Notes under the pieces: model-generated
What the model was told of the DNA's origin: nothing
The model's database searches: none
The model's input: the letters and a program-made list of their open reading frames with translations, nothing else
Source of the DNA: Streptococcus sanguinis SK1 = NCTC 7863
GTDB taxonomy: Bacteria; Bacillota; Bacilli; Lactobacillales; Streptococcaceae
Length of the DNA: 64,000 bases
Direction of reading: 5' to 3'
Assembly: GCF_000194945.1 (NCBI RefSeq)
Contig: NZ_GL878507.1
Coordinates: 1,279,068-1,343,067, forward strand
Shown: piece by piece, positions 1-9,087 of the stretch
Layout of the letters: each line of letters starts with the position of its first letter
Numbering within the stretch: the stretch's first letter is position 1
Made by a program: the position numbers and the translations under genes

Positions 1-956
1 AGGGCCTTGCCGAGGGCAAAGAGCGGAATCCCCGCATCCAATACTAGCTGGGCATCCTGCTTGGTCTTTATCTGACCGACACCAATAAGGGGTACTCTAC
101 CATTAATTTTTTTGATAATTTTCTGAATCACTGGCTCTGAGTCCTGAGAATCTCTGATAGACGAGCGCCAGACATCAGAGGTCGAAATATGTAGATAGTC
201 CACTTGATGATAGATGAGCTGCTCCAGCAACTGCAGGGTGTCATAAAGCTGGATACCTGGCTCTTCAATCTCTTCTGGAGAAAAGCGGTAGCCAATCAGG
301 AAGGGGCGGTCGGCCTCTTCTTTGACTAGTTGCTTGGCTCTTTTCAGCAAGGTCTTTGGAAAGCGCAGGCGGTTGTTAAGACTGCCGCCCCACTTGTCCT
401 TACGAACATTGGAATGAGGAGAGACAAACTGCTGGATCAGGTAGGTATTGGCGCCATGAAGCTCGACTCCGTCAAATCCAGCCTGAATGGCCCGTCTGAT
501 AGCTGACAGAAAATCCTCTATCACCTGCTCCACTTCAGAATTCTTGAGCGCCCTCGGCTCTGCCAGATAGTCGCGCGGAGCCTTGACAGCGCTGGGTGCT
601 ACTGGCTGACCGTCAATCAAATCAGGCAGAACCATACGACCACCGTGATAGAGCTGAACAATAGCCAGAGCCCCTTGGTCCTTGATGGCCTTGGCCAGAC
701 GGCTAAGCCCCTCAATCTTATCGTCCTCGGCGCCGCTGAAGCTCTCCGCAAAGGACTTGCCCAGAGGATGGACATAGGTACTGCCAGTAATGACCATACC
801 AACCGACCTAGACCGACGGGCAAAAAAGTCAATATCTGCCTGAGATACATAGCCACCGGGCTCACTAGCGCAGATGGTCATAGGAGCCAAGACAACGCGA
901 TTGCGCATGGCCTGGCCATTTTTAAAAGTGAATTCATCCTGAATCTGTGTATTCAT
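1..956 (-). CDS. NADH:flavin oxidoreductase, Old Yellow Enzyme family (partial)
   Basis: Reading the minus strand from ATG at 956 gives 318 residues with no stop before the window edge, so the C-terminal part is missing (family members are usually about 370-400 residues). An AGAGGTG ribosome site precedes the ATG. The sequence shows the FMN-barrel pattern of the OYE family: NRVVLAPMT near the N-terminus, HGANTYLIQQF in the middle (the His/Asn pair that binds the substrate carbonyl or nitro group), and RPFLIGYRFSPEE further on. Such proteins are cytosolic FMN enzymes that reduce activated C=C bonds or nitro groups with NAD(P)H; the substrate here cannot be told. It lies 55 bp after cobC on the same strand, with no obvious terminator between, so read-through from the cobalamin operon is possible, but no link in function is evident. 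Confidence 0.85.
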   Translation of the reverse strand, partial: MNTQIQDEFTFKNGQAMRNRVVLAPMTICASEPGGYVSQADIDFFARRSRSVGMVITGSTYVHPLGKSFAESFSGAEDDKIEGLSRLAKAIKDQGALAIVQLYHGGRMVLPDLIDGQPVAPSAVKAPRDYLAEPRALKNSEVEQVIEDFLSAIRRAIQAGFDGVELHGANTYLIQQFVSPHSNVRKDKWGGSLNNRLRFPKTLLKRAKQLVKEEADRPFLIGYRFSPEEIEEPGIQLYDTLQLLEQLIYHQVDYLHISTSDVWRSSIRDSQDSEPVIQKIIKKINGRVPLIGVGQIKTKQDAQLVLDAGIPLFALGKA

Positions 957-1011
957 CTGCTCACCTCTTTCCCAAGATAAATCATGTCGTTTGTTTTTAA
1001 ATAATAGAGCC

Positions 1012-1584
1012 TTAGAGTAAGGTCGCCTGCCAATTCTGGTCCCGTTCTTCCAAGAGCAGCACTCGTCCTTGGGGGACATCAATGTTCCAAAAAACAGCCT
1101 CTCGGTCAACCAAATGCTGGTAAATCAAGCGAAGGACTCCCAAATGAGCCACTAAAGCGATTGACTCATCAGTCCTATCTAGCAGGCGGTCTGTTGCTGC
1201 CCAGACTCTGGTCTGAAAGTCTGAGAAAACTTCTGCCTCAGGAGGCGTGACCTCAAAGGGGGCCTCCAACCAAGCTTGCCAGACTTCTGGAAACGCCGCT
1301 TCAATCTCATCAGCTGTCAAGCCTTCCCATTGCCCAAAGCCTCGCTCGTCAAAATCAGCTATGGCCTGGACTTGCCTGTCTGGAAAAGCTAGCTGGGCTG
1401 TTTCCTGCGTCCGTTTGAGACAACTGGTGTAAATCACATCAACTGGGTGCTCCTGCATCAGTAGCGCCAGCTGCTTGGCGTCCGCTCGGCCTTGCCCGTT
1501 GATAGAGACATCATGGCTGCCATAGAAACAGCGCCTGCGGTTGTAGTCTGTCTGACCATGCCGCATCAGATACCATCTTTTCAT
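1012..1584 (-). CDS. cobC: Alpha-ribazole-5'-phosphate phosphatase, histidine phosphatase family
   Basis: The 190-residue protein opens with the histidine-phosphatase motif RHG at residues 8-10 (phospho-accepting His9) and carries the second conserved His in ALVAHLGVLR near residue 148. The fold is shared with phosphoglycerate mutases, so the motif alone does not fix the substrate. The position does: it is the last gene of the cobalamin operon and its ATG overlaps the cobS stop by 4 bp. CobC removes the phosphate from alpha-ribazole-5'-phosphate or adenosylcobalamin-5'-phosphate in nucleotide-loop assembly. No Rho-independent terminator is obvious after it. Confidence 0.88.
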   Translation of the reverse strand: MKRWYLMRHGQTDYNRRRCFYGSHDVSINGQGRADAKQLALLMQEHPVDVIYTSCLKRTQETAQLAFPDRQVQAIADFDERGFGQWEGLTADEIEAAFPEVWQAWLEAPFEVTPPEAEVFSDFQTRVWAATDRLLDRTDESIALVAHLGVLRLIYQHLVDREAVFWNIDVPQGRVLLLEERDQNWQATLL

Positions 1585-2309
1585 CCTAGTACCACCAATC
1601 CTAAGAGATAGAGGAGCTGGGCAATTTCAACATAGGCCCCTAGCGTATCGCCTGTGTGGCCGTCAATTTTATTATAAACAAAACGGCGATAGCCGATTGC
1701 TCCCAGAAATACCAAGCCATAAGCCAGAAGGCCTCTCCAGCTGAAAACCAGCAGAGACAGGAGCAAGGGAAGAAGCTGGGCAAGCAGGATATGACTCGTC
1801 TTGCTGCCACTGAAGAAATTCCCCGAGCCGCCACCTTCTCTGGCATAGCTCATCCGGTAAAGCTGTAGGCTCAGACCGGCCTTGCCAATCATGGTCAGAC
1901 TAGCCACGATAAACCAGCGAGGCTCTGGCAAATAAGTATAGAGAACCAGCATCAGAGCATAGTAGAGAATGAGTGCCAGTACGCCATTGCTGCCAATCCG
2001 ACTGTCCTTCATAATCTCTAGCATCCGCTCCTTCTTACGGGAGGAGAAGAGACCGTCTGCCGTATCCGCCAGGGCGTCTAAATGAAAACCACCTGTCAGC
2101 AGAACATCAAAAGCAAGGGTCAGAACCCAAGCGACCATCCCTGGCAGGACTAGGCTCGTCAGGAAATAAAATCCACCTGAAATCAAGCCCAGCAAGAGGC
2201 CAAAGAGGGTCAGAAAAGGAAGTCCCAGTCGCAAGTAGGAGATATCCACTGCCTTTGGAATCACAATCCGGCTAAAAAATTGGGTATAGATAATCAATGC
2301 CTTTATCAT
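1581..2309 (-). CDS. cobS: Adenosylcobinamide-GDP ribazoletransferase (cobalamin synthase)
   Basis: A 242-residue polytopic membrane protein. The CobS signature is clear: HLDALADTADG at residues 76-86, followed by the charged stretch with IMKDSRIGSNG to about 109; this Asp-rich region binds Mg2+ and the nucleotide. Several hydrophobic helices surround it. The enzyme joins adenosylcobinamide-GDP to alpha-ribazole (or its phosphate), giving adenosylcobalamin (phosphate), at the membrane. Its ATG overlaps the cobU stop by 4 bp and its stop overlaps the cobC start, so translation is probably coupled. The length is normal for the family. Confidence 0.93.
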   Translation of the reverse strand: MIKALIIYTQFFSRIVIPKAVDISYLRLGLPFLTLFGLLLGLISGGFYFLTSLVLPGMVAWVLTLAFDVLLTGGFHLDALADTADGLFSSRKKERMLEIMKDSRIGSNGVLALILYYALMLVLYTYLPEPRWFIVASLTMIGKAGLSLQLYRMSYAREGGGSGNFFSGSKTSHILLAQLLPLLLSLLVFSWRGLLAYGLVFLGAIGYRRFVYNKIDGHTGDTLGAYVEIAQLLYLLGLVVLG

Positions 2310-2890
2310 TTCAACTGCTGAGCGAGGCCGCAGATGACTAGGTAAGCCTCACTCGCCTCCTTTGCAATCAGTTGGTTGATCTTGCCCTGCACATCACGGA
2401 AAAAGCGTCCTAGTCTGGTCTCTGGGACAATGCCCAGTCCAACCTCATCCGTTACAATCCAGCACTCAGCATCTGTCTGACGGATTGTGGATAGGAGCTC
2501 TTGCCATTCTTCTTCCAAAAACTGCAGCAGGAAAGACTGCTCCTGACGGCTGAGAAAGTGCTCCTCTGTCAGCTCCAGCTTGTCTGGAAAATGCTGGGCA
2601 ATCAAATCAAAGAGACGATTGCTAGTCAGAAGGGTGGCACAATCCAGCAGGTAAACTGGATGCGACTGCTCTCGCAGCCAGTCGGCCAGCCCTGCATACT
2701 GCTCCTGAGTCGTCCAGGAAGCCGGCCGGCGTTCTTGGTGCAGCCGAATCCGCTCCTGCCATTCTGGATCTTCTCCTCGAGGCAGGCCGGTCGCAATATA
2801 GCAAACGCTCTCTAGGTCCGCTAGTCGCTCCTCCGCAAATGCCGACTTACCGCTTCTGGCACCGCCTGTCACTAACACAATCTTAGCCAT
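2306..2890 (-). CDS. cobU: Bifunctional adenosylcobinamide kinase/guanylyltransferase
   Basis: 194 residues, close to the usual size of CobU. The P-loop GGARSGKS is at residues 9-16. A RecA-like core follows, with LLDCATLL and [14 protein letters not shown], the acidic segment typical of CobU/CobP. The protein phosphorylates adenosylcobinamide with NTP and then transfers GMP from GTP to give adenosylcobinamide-GDP, the substrate of CobS downstream. The start overlaps the end of hemL by 8 bp. The guanylylated His that normally follows the P-loop region was not pinned down by eye. Confidence 0.92.
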   Translation of the reverse strand: MAKIVLVTGGARSGKSAFAEERLADLESVCYIATGLPRGEDPEWQERIRLHQERRPASWTTQEQYAGLADWLREQSHPVYLLDCATLLTSNRLFDLIAQHFPDKLELTEEHFLSRQEQSFLLQFLEEEWQELLSTIRQTDAECWIVTDEVGLGIVPETRLGRFFRDVQGKINQLIAKEASEAYLVICGLAQQLK

Positions 2891-4181
2891 TTGCTTCTTC
2901 TTTCATTGCTTGAAATGCCTGCTCGAAGGCTGCCAAGGTCTGGTCTAGATCCACTCTAGTATGGGCACTGGACATAAAGTTGGTTTCATACTGAGATGGC
3001 GCCAGATAGATGCCTTGTTCCAGCAAGAGACCGTGCAGTCTTGCAAACTGAGCATGGTCAGCCGCCTTAGAATCCTCAAAATTGCGGACCGGCTTCTGGC
3101 TGAAGAAGAAGCCAAACATGGTTCCCTTGGACACGACTTGCAGATTAATGCTGTACTTATCGGCTAGACTTCGTAAGCCATCACAGAGGTAGTTCGTTTT
3201 CTCTTCAATCTCAGCAAAGAGCTCAGGAGTCAGCTGTTTCAAGGTTTTGTAACCGGCCGTCATTGCGACTGGATTACCCGACAAAGTGCCGGCCTGATAG
3301 ATGCTGCCCAGAGGCGCTACCTGATCCATATAGACGGCCTTGCCGCCAAAGGCTGCGACTGGGAAGCCGCCACCGATAACCTTGCCCAAGCAGACAAGGT
3401 CTGGCTCTGTCTGATAGAGGCCGACGGCCCCCTGATAATGAGCTCGGAAACCACTCATGACCTCGTCCACGATGAAGAGAGAGGCGTATTCCTGAGTGAG
3501 GGAGCGAATAGTACTGATAAAGTCCGCATCCGCAGGAATCAAGCCCATATTGCCAGCAACGGCTTCTAAAATGACACAGGCAATGTCATCTCCGTACTTT
3601 TCAAAGCAAGCCTTGAGAGCATCTTTGTCATTGTACGGCAAGGCCAGAGTTTCCCCAGCTACCTGAGCAATGACTCCGGCAGAATCAGCAATCCCAAAGC
3701 TGGCCAAGCCTGAACCAGCCTGAACCAAAAAGGAATCACTGTGGCCGTGATAGCAGCCGATAAATTTAACAATTTTAGATCGCTTGGTCACTCCACGTGC
3801 TACCCGAATGGCGCTCATGGTCGCTTCCGTTCCCGAATTGACCATCCGCATTCTTTCCATGAAAGGCAGACGCTCCTGCACCAGCTGGCCAAGAGCGATT
3901 TCTCTGGGACTCGGAGCACCAAAGCTGGTCCCCTCCCAAATAGATTCCTCAACTGCCGGCAACACATCCTTAGGAGCATGCCCCAAAATCATGGGTCCCC
4001 AAGACAGGACGTAGTCAATATAGCGGTTGCCATCGACATCATGCAGATAGGCTCCGCTGGCTTTTTCGATAAAAAGCGGATGACCACCCACAGCCTTAAA
4101 GGCCCTGACAGGACTGTTGACCCCTCCTGGAAAGAGCTTTTGAGCCTCTGTGAAATATTGGTTGGAATGTTCTCTCTTCAA
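2883..4181 (-). CDS. hemL: Glutamate-1-semialdehyde 2,1-aminomutase
   Basis: 432 residues, full length for HemL. The PLP lysine is Lys267 in [14 protein letters not shown], and the cofactor-contacting Asp is in [10 protein letters not shown] (about 237-246); YHGHSDSF and VNSGTEAT are also conserved. It converts glutamate-1-semialdehyde, made by HemA, to 5-aminolevulinate. The start codon is TTG at 4181, with GGAGG about 6-7 nt upstream; no better-placed ATG exists and the family N-terminus (residues including [15 protein letters not shown]) is intact from here. Together with hemA and hemBCD it supplies uroporphyrinogen III; the window holds no haem-branch gene, so it probably serves cobalamin only. 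Confidence 0.95.
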   Translation of the reverse strand: MKREHSNQYFTEAQKLFPGGVNSPVRAFKAVGGHPLFIEKASGAYLHDVDGNRYIDYVLSWGPMILGHAPKDVLPAVEESIWEGTSFGAPSPREIALGQLVQERLPFMERMRMVNSGTEATMSAIRVARGVTKRSKIVKFIGCYHGHSDSFLVQAGSGLASFGIADSAGVIAQVAGETLALPYNDKDALKACFEKYGDDIACVILEAVAGNMGLIPADADFISTIRSLTQEYASLFIVDEVMSGFRAHYQGAVGLYQTEPDLVCLGKVIGGGFPVAAFGGKAVYMDQVAPLGSIYQAGTLSGNPVAMTAGYKTLKQLTPELFAEIEEKTNYLCDGLRSLADKYSINLQVVSKGTMFGFFFSQKPVRNFEDSKAADHAQFARLHGLLLEQGIYLAPSQYETNFMSSAHTRVDLDQTLAAFEQAFQAMKEEANG

Positions 4182-4224
4182 GTTCGTCCTCCTTATCTAG
4201 AAAACTGCTGATTTTCCGCAGTCT

Positions 4225-5196
4225 CTATCCTTCTTTCAGATAACCGGCCGCATCTTTGGCAAAATAAGTGATAATCAAGTCTGCACCAGCCCGCTTCATA
4301 CTGGTCAAGGTTTCCATGACAATGGCTTTTTCATTGATCCAGCCCTGCTGAGCTGCTGCCTTGACCATGGCGTATTCTCCACTGACATTATAGGTCACCA
4401 GAGGCAGCCGGGTTTCCTGGCGCAGCTCTCTAAGGATATCCAGAAAGGCCAGAGCCGGCTTAACCATGAGAAAGTCTGCTCCCTGCTCCTCATCGCTCTT
4501 GGCTTCTCTCAAAGCCTCCAAGCGATTGGCCGGATCCATCTGATAGGTCTTGCGGTCGCCAAAGGCCGGAGCACTCTCACCTGCATCTCGGAAAGGTCCA
4601 TAAAAGCTAGAGGCAAACTTAATCGCATAGGACATGATGGGAATGTCTTCAAAGCCAGCCGCATCAAGCCCCTGACGGATAGCCGCCACAAAACCGTCCA
4701 TGGCATTGGAAGGCGCAATGACATCTGCTCCAGCCCTGGCTTGGCTGACAGCGACTTCTGTCAGTCTAGTCAGAGACAGATCATTGTCCACTTCCTCCCC
4801 TCGCAAAATACCGCAATGGCCGTGACTGGTAAACTCACAGAGACAGGTGTCTGCAATGACGACCGTCTCAGGAAAATGCTTCTTGATTAGACGGATAGCT
4901 TCTTGGACAATACCATTTTCAGCTGAAGCCTGACTGCCTATTTCGTCCTTTTCTGACGGAATGCCAAAGACGATAAAAGCCCGAATGCCCAAGTCCACAC
5001 ATTCCTGCACTTCTGGCAGCAAATCCTCGAGGGAGAACTGATAAACTCCCGGCATGGAGGCTACTTCTTGCTTTTCAGTCAACCCTTCCTTGACAAACAA
5101 GGGTTGGATAAAATCATCCACAGACAGCTTGGTTTCTCGAACCAGCTGCCGCAGACCGCTGCTTCTCCTCAGTCTGCGATGTCTATAAAATTCCAT
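4225..5196 (-). CDS. hemB: Porphobilinogen synthase (5-aminolevulinate dehydratase)
   Basis: 323 residues, standard length. The two Schiff-base lysines are visible as Lys193 ([18 protein letters not shown]) and Lys246 ([12 protein letters not shown]). The metal site has Cys118, Cys120 and Cys128 in [14 protein letters not shown], which marks the Zn-dependent type rather than the Asp-rich Mg type. The enzyme condenses two 5-aminolevulinates to porphobilinogen. It overlaps the end of hemD by 14 bp and is 43 bp from hemL, within the same unit. Confidence 0.96.
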   Translation of the reverse strand: MEFYRHRRLRRSSGLRQLVRETKLSVDDFIQPLFVKEGLTEKQEVASMPGVYQFSLEDLLPEVQECVDLGIRAFIVFGIPSEKDEIGSQASAENGIVQEAIRLIKKHFPETVVIADTCLCEFTSHGHCGILRGEEVDNDLSLTRLTEVAVSQARAGADVIAPSNAMDGFVAAIRQGLDAAGFEDIPIMSYAIKFASSFYGPFRDAGESAPAFGDRKTYQMDPANRLEALREAKSDEEQGADFLMVKPALAFLDILRELRQETRLPLVTYNVSGEYAMVKAAAQQGWINEKAIVMETLTSMKRAGADLIITYFAKDAAGYLKEG

Positions 5197-5908
5197 GCTT
5201 CTTCTCTTCTTTCTTGATTATTTCCTTGACCATTTCCTCAACAGAAGGACTCTGGGGCTGGTAATCTACCCCATAGCCAGACTCCTTAACCGCCTGAGCC
5301 GTTGTCTGACCAATCACTGCAATCTGATGGCTAGATGCTAGATGGGGCTTAATAGCACAAAAACTCTGCCAAGCCGACGGACTGGCAAAGGTCCAAATCA
5401 CATCCTCTTGGGACAGATAGGTCTCGAGCTGGTCCTGACCAGCAGGATTTGAGGTCGTTTCGTACATAGGCCAAGCCCAGACCTCATGGCCTGCTTCTTT
5501 TAATTTCTCAGCCAAACTGGGATTGGACAAGCTGCTTTGGGGCAGCAAAATCTTCTGCGTTGGCAGAGCCAAATCCAACCACTCCTGAATAAAGTCAAGA
5601 CCATAGTGGCTGCTGGCCTGAAAATCACAGGCTCGGCCTAGCTTATCCAGCGCCTGACTGGTCTGCGGTCCAATGGTCGCAATCTGGAAGTCCGCTTTCA
5701 GATAGGGACTGAAAGCCTCTACTGCGACAGCACTGGTAAAAAAGACCCAGTCGACTTCTGGCAGAACTGCTTGAACAGCTTCTGGTAAGGGCAAAGACTG
5801 ACAGCGAATGAGAGGGACATGGTGCGTCTCAAATCCTGCCTGTCTGATCTTTTCTAGCCAGGCAGAGTCCGGCGCCTGCTCTCTGGTAAAGATTATTTTT
5901 TTAACCAT
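5183..5908 (-). CDS. hemD: Uroporphyrinogen-III synthase (stand-alone copy)
   Basis: 241 residues with the weakly conserved two-domain HemD pattern: an N-terminal [17 protein letters not shown], a middle [12 protein letters not shown] and [12 protein letters not shown], then [15 protein letters not shown] and [16 protein letters not shown]. The enzyme closes hydroxymethylbilane with inversion of ring D to give uroporphyrinogen III. Its start overlaps hemC by 16 bp. The same operon encodes a second HemD domain fused to CobA (14835-16274), so there are two sources of this activity in one transcript; see findings. Confidence 0.9.
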   Translation of the reverse strand: MVKKIIFTREQAPDSAWLEKIRQAGFETHHVPLIRCQSLPLPEAVQAVLPEVDWVFFTSAVAVEAFSPYLKADFQIATIGPQTSQALDKLGRACDFQASSHYGLDFIQEWLDLALPTQKILLPQSSLSNPSLAEKLKEAGHEVWAWPMYETTSNPAGQDQLETYLSQEDVIWTFASPSAWQSFCAIKPHLASSHQIAVIGQTTAQAVKESGYGVDYQPQSPSVEEMVKEIIKKEEKKHGIL

Positions 5909-6813
5909 GGCATTCCTACTGCTCCCTTATCGGCTAACTGGCGCACAGCCTGCTCTGCCAATTGCTGGCCATCCTGACCTTTAAGGCTGACGAAGACACA
6001 TTGGCCGTCCTCCTTGGCCAGCATGGCCTCTAGCTGATAGTCCTGACCGTTTTTCTGGGCAAAAGCAGCGATAGGGAAGGTGCAGTCCGCATTCATCTGA
6101 GCCAAAACTACCCGTTCAACTGCCACTTCAGCTGCTGTCTTCTCATCCTGAACAGTTGCCAACAGTTGCCGCAGCTCCTCATCCTCTTCCCGGCATTCCA
6201 CTGCCAAAGCGCCCTGAGAAATAGCTGGCAGACAAAGACTGGTCTCTAACGGCTGAATGTGAAGACGGCTTTGGTCCAGCCAGCCCAAGCGTTTAAGTCC
6301 GGCCATAGCCAAGACAATCGCGTCGTACTCGCCTTCTTCCAGCTTCTTGATGCGGGTATCGATATTGCCCCGAAGTGGTTTGAAAGCCAAATCCGGCCTC
6401 TGAGCCTGCAGCTGAACCTGCCGGCGAATGCTGCTGGTTCCTATAAGAGCGCCCTCAGGCAGATCAGCCAGCGTCTGGCCAGCTTGACGGAAAATCAAGC
6501 AGTCCCGAACATCTTCTCGCTGACTAATCGCACCGAGTGCACAGCCCTCAGCTAGCTTAGCCGGCATGTCCTTGAGACTGTGGACCGCCATATCAATCTC
6601 ACCAGCCAAGAGGGCTCGCTCGATTTCCTTGACAAAGACTCCCTTGCCACCAATTTCCTGGAGGCTGACATGGGTCAAGCGATCTCCTTTTGTGGTATAG
6701 GGAACGAGGACAAAATCCCGCTCTGGATGGAGCTTCTTGAGCTGGTCGACTAACTGCTGGGTCTGGGTCATGGCCAGCTTACTCTTGCGGGTTCCTACCT
6801 TAATGACCTTCAT
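5893..6813 (-). CDS. hemC: Porphobilinogen deaminase (hydroxymethylbilane synthase)
   Basis: The start is taken at ATG 6813 (306 residues) because AAAGGGGAA lies just upstream and the family N-terminus KVGTRKSKLAMTQT begins there; a longer in-frame reading from 6852 inside hemA has no homology logic. Catalytic Asp82 lies in VHSLKDMP, IGTSSIRRQVQL and LRGNIDTR are conserved, and the dipyrromethane cofactor would attach to Cys244 in NADCTFPIAAFA, a slightly divergent version of the usual GGCxxPIG loop. It polymerises four porphobilinogens. It overlaps hemA by 14 bp. Confidence 0.95.
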   Translation of the reverse strand: MKVIKVGTRKSKLAMTQTQQLVDQLKKLHPERDFVLVPYTTKGDRLTHVSLQEIGGKGVFVKEIERALLAGEIDMAVHSLKDMPAKLAEGCALGAISQREDVRDCLIFRQAGQTLADLPEGALIGTSSIRRQVQLQAQRPDLAFKPLRGNIDTRIKKLEEGEYDAIVLAMAGLKRLGWLDQSRLHIQPLETSLCLPAISQGALAVECREEDEELRQLLATVQDEKTAAEVAVERVVLAQMNADCTFPIAAFAQKNGQDYQLEAMLAKEDGQCVFVSLKGQDGQQLAEQAVRQLADKGAVGMPWLKK

Positions 6814-8053
6814 CTTTTCCCCTTTCTCTGTGCAAGCCAAATATCTTGGCAATCAAGGCAATGTCATAGTCCGAATGCTCTCCGACTGACAGCTCTTTGA
6901 GCTGCAAGATTGGCTCCTTCAAGACTTGGTTGATAATGCTCTTCATGTGCTTGGAAATCTGTTTTTGCTCCCGCTCGGTCAAATCTGGAATCTTGCGATT
7001 AAGACTTTCCATAGCCGAAGCTTGAGCTTCCAAAGCCTTATCCCTGATTTCCTGAATCAAAGGAATAATGCCCAACTGCTGACGCCAGTCAGCAAACTTG
7101 ACCAACTCCTCATCAATCTCCAAAGCAATCCGACCGGCAATCTCCTGCCGTTCTGCCTTATATTGCTCCAGTTGATTGGTTAGATTTTCGATATTATAGA
7201 GCTTCAGAGACGAGCTCGGATAGCAGGAACGAGGCAGACAGAGGTCAAATACAATCGCACCCTCCTTAAGCATGGAGGGAAAGATAATGTATTCTTCCGT
7301 TTTAACCGCTGAAAAGACCACATCCGCATCCGCCAGTACTGCTTCCAATTCATCCCAGCCATGGGCAGATACCCTGTCCTCTGTCAGAAAAGGCTGAGCC
7401 TTGCTGACCGTCCGATTGAGCAGCATGACTGATTCGAATGGCCGCTGCAGAGCATACTTGGTCACCAGCTGACCAATCTCTCCCAAACCGATAAGAGCTA
7501 CCTTTTTAGTGCTGTAATCCAGCCCCATTCGGTCCAATTTTTGGATAGCCGTCAGGCCGATGGAAATAGGCCGGTCATTGATTCGATAAGTATCATGCAT
7601 GCGCTTGGCAAAGGTCAGCGCCTGCTTGAAAGCCTGATTGAGGACAATTCCAGTCGTACCAGCATCTTGTGCTGTCAGGAAAGCCTGCTTGAGCTGGCCC
7701 AAGACCTGACTTTCACCGACAATCTTGGATTCCAATCCGATAGAGACGCGCAGCAAATGCCGCAAAGCCTCATCTCCCTCACGAAAGACTAAATAGTCTT
7801 CCAGCTCCTTGACAGGAATCTGAAACCAGTCCGCCAAAAAATGCTTGGAATAGTAGCGGCCAGTATGCAGCTGGTCCACCACCAGATAGAGCTCAGTCCG
7901 ATTGCAGGTCGACAGGATGATATTTTCCAAGATACTTTTTTCTCTTTTCAGGAGCTTCAGAGCTTTGAGCCCCTCCTGATCTGAAAAATGCGCTTTTTCC
8001 AAAATTGTCAGCGGCGTTTCCCGATGGGTCAAACCCACATATAATAGGTGCAT
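6800..8053 (-). CDS. hemA: Glutamyl-tRNA reductase
   Basis: 417 residues, normal for HemA. The active-site nucleophile is Cys50 in LSTCNRTELYLV; an NADPH-binding Rossmann stretch follows (VALIGLGEIGQLV, about residue 186) and a helical dimerisation domain closes the protein (DLTEREQKQISKHMKSIINQ). It reduces Glu-tRNA(Glu) to glutamate-1-semialdehyde, the committed step of C5 tetrapyrrole synthesis. It is followed by hemC with a 14 bp overlap. Because no haem-specific gene follows, its likely purpose here is corrin supply. Confidence 0.96.
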   Translation of the reverse strand: MHLLYVGLTHRETPLTILEKAHFSDQEGLKALKLLKREKSILENIILSTCNRTELYLVVDQLHTGRYYSKHFLADWFQIPVKELEDYLVFREGDEALRHLLRVSIGLESKIVGESQVLGQLKQAFLTAQDAGTTGIVLNQAFKQALTFAKRMHDTYRINDRPISIGLTAIQKLDRMGLDYSTKKVALIGLGEIGQLVTKYALQRPFESVMLLNRTVSKAQPFLTEDRVSAHGWDELEAVLADADVVFSAVKTEEYIIFPSMLKEGAIVFDLCLPRSCYPSSSLKLYNIENLTNQLEQYKAERQEIAGRIALEIDEELVKFADWRQQLGIIPLIQEIRDKALEAQASAMESLNRKIPDLTEREQKQISKHMKSIINQVLKEPILQLKELSVGEHSDYDIALIAKIFGLHRERGKDEGH

Positions 8054-8068
8054 GCTTCTTTCCTTCTT

Positions 8069-8500
8069 TTAAAGTTGGTCTAAAATTGCTTCTATCTTCT
8101 TGCGAATCTCCTTGGAACGGCTGGGCGAAAGACCGTTGGTCGAGATCATGACAGACACATCCTTCTTTCGCGCAATGGCTACATTGTAGAAGTCAGAAAA
8201 GGTCTTGTCGCCCGTATTGTTTACCAGCTGACTGGGTGCCGCATCCTCCATAATCTGACGGTTGACTTCCGCCTGATCTGTACAGGCAAAGACCAGTTTC
8301 GCACCTTCCAAATCACCAGTCCGGTAAGGTCTAGCTAGCCATTGGACCTCCGCCTGAGGAATGTCGGCATGCAGAGTCGGACTGACCACTGTCACAGCAG
8401 CCTGCTCAGCCAGCAGGGTCTTAATCTTCCGCGCTGCGACCTTGCCGCCTCCCACTACCACGACTTTCTTCTCTCTGATATTAATCATGACTGGATACAT
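8069..8500 (-). CDS. Precorrin-2 dehydrogenase-like protein (short Met8/CysG-N type)
   Basis: 143 residues. The N-terminal Rossmann fold is clear: MYPVMINIREKKVVVVGGGK with the GGGKVAARK dinucleotide loop (residues 17-25), then AKLVFACTD and a C-terminal VMISTNGLSPSRSKEIRKKI. These match the NAD-dependent dehydrogenase part of siroheme synthases, which oxidises precorrin-2 to sirohydrochlorin (factor II), the substrate of the cobaltochelatase CbiK. The usual Met8/CysG-N module is about 200 residues; this one ends soon after the conserved SPxxxxxIR segment, so the C-terminal helical dimer/chelatase part is missing. Chelation is covered by cbiK, so a dehydrogenase-only role fits. Near the expected catalytic Asp it reads NNTGDK. 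Confidence 0.82.
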   Translation of the reverse strand: MYPVMINIREKKVVVVGGGKVAARKIKTLLAEQAAVTVVSPTLHADIPQAEVQWLARPYRTGDLEGAKLVFACTDQAEVNRQIMEDAAPSQLVNNTGDKTFSDFYNVAIARKKDVSVMISTNGLSPSRSKEIRKKIEAILDQL

Positions 8501-8511
8501 GCTAGCTTCTC

Positions 8512-9087
8512 CTATTTCTTTTCCCGAAAGATTTTTGCGCTGCGTTTGTAGACTGTATCTGGCTCCTCTAGGCGGTCATTGACCAATCGAGCCAGCACAA
8601 AAAAGTAATCCGACAGACGGTTGATATAAATCAATCCTATCTCATTGACCGCTTCATCTGCCTCTATAACAGCTACCATACGCCGCTCCAGGCGTCTGGT
8701 CATAGTACGGGCCACATGCAGGAGACTCGCAATCCGATGGCCGCCCGGGATGATAAAGCGGTCGATTTTCGGAGGAATATGCATATACTCATCCATCCGC
8801 TCCTCCAGCCAGCTGACATTGGCTGGCTCTTGCTTGTAGGGACGCAATTCCCTCGGTGTAGCCAAGTCGCTGCCGCAGTCAAAGAGATGCTGCTGGATTT
8901 CCTCGCATTCCAGACGCAGGTCATCCAAGATAGGATAGTCACGCATCTCAGATACGACATAGCCAAGATGAGAGCATAGCTCATCCATCGTTCCATAAGC
9001 TTCGACCCGAATATGGGTCTTGGATACTCGGTCCCCACCGTAGAGCCGTGTATAACCCTTGTCTCCGTATTTCGTATAAATTCTCAT
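8512..9087 (-). CDS. Cob(I)alamin adenosyltransferase, PduO type
   Basis: 191 residues. It begins RIYTKYGDKGYTRLYGG, the ATP-binding N-terminus of PduO-type adenosyltransferases (family consensus TRTGDKGxTxL, with Tyr here for the first Thr), followed by VEAYGTMDELCSHLG and, near the end, RRLERRM and YINRLSDYFFVLAR, which bind ATP and the corrinoid. It transfers the adenosyl group from ATP to Co(I) corrinoids, needed before amidation by CbiP. The start overlaps the cbiP stop by 4 bp. It is unrelated to the CobA/BtuR type, so I leave the symbol empty. Confidence 0.92.
   Translation of the reverse strand: MRIYTKYGDKGYTRLYGGDRVSKTHIRVEAYGTMDELCSHLGYVVSEMRDYPILDDLRLECEEIQQHLFDCGSDLATPRELRPYKQEPANVSWLEERMDEYMHIPPKIDRFIIPGGHRIASLLHVARTMTRRLERRMVAVIEADEAVNEIGLIYINRLSDYFFVLARLVNDRLEEPDTVYKRSAKIFREKK

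Noticed and set aside
645..980. Plus-strand frames opposite the OYE gene, and the 617-865 minus frame
   Set aside because: They run across the coding frame of the flavin oxidoreductase and have no homology pattern or ribosome site.
6814..6852. Longer hemC start
   Set aside because: The extra residues lie inside hemA and lack a ribosome site; ATG 6813 has both site and family N-terminus.
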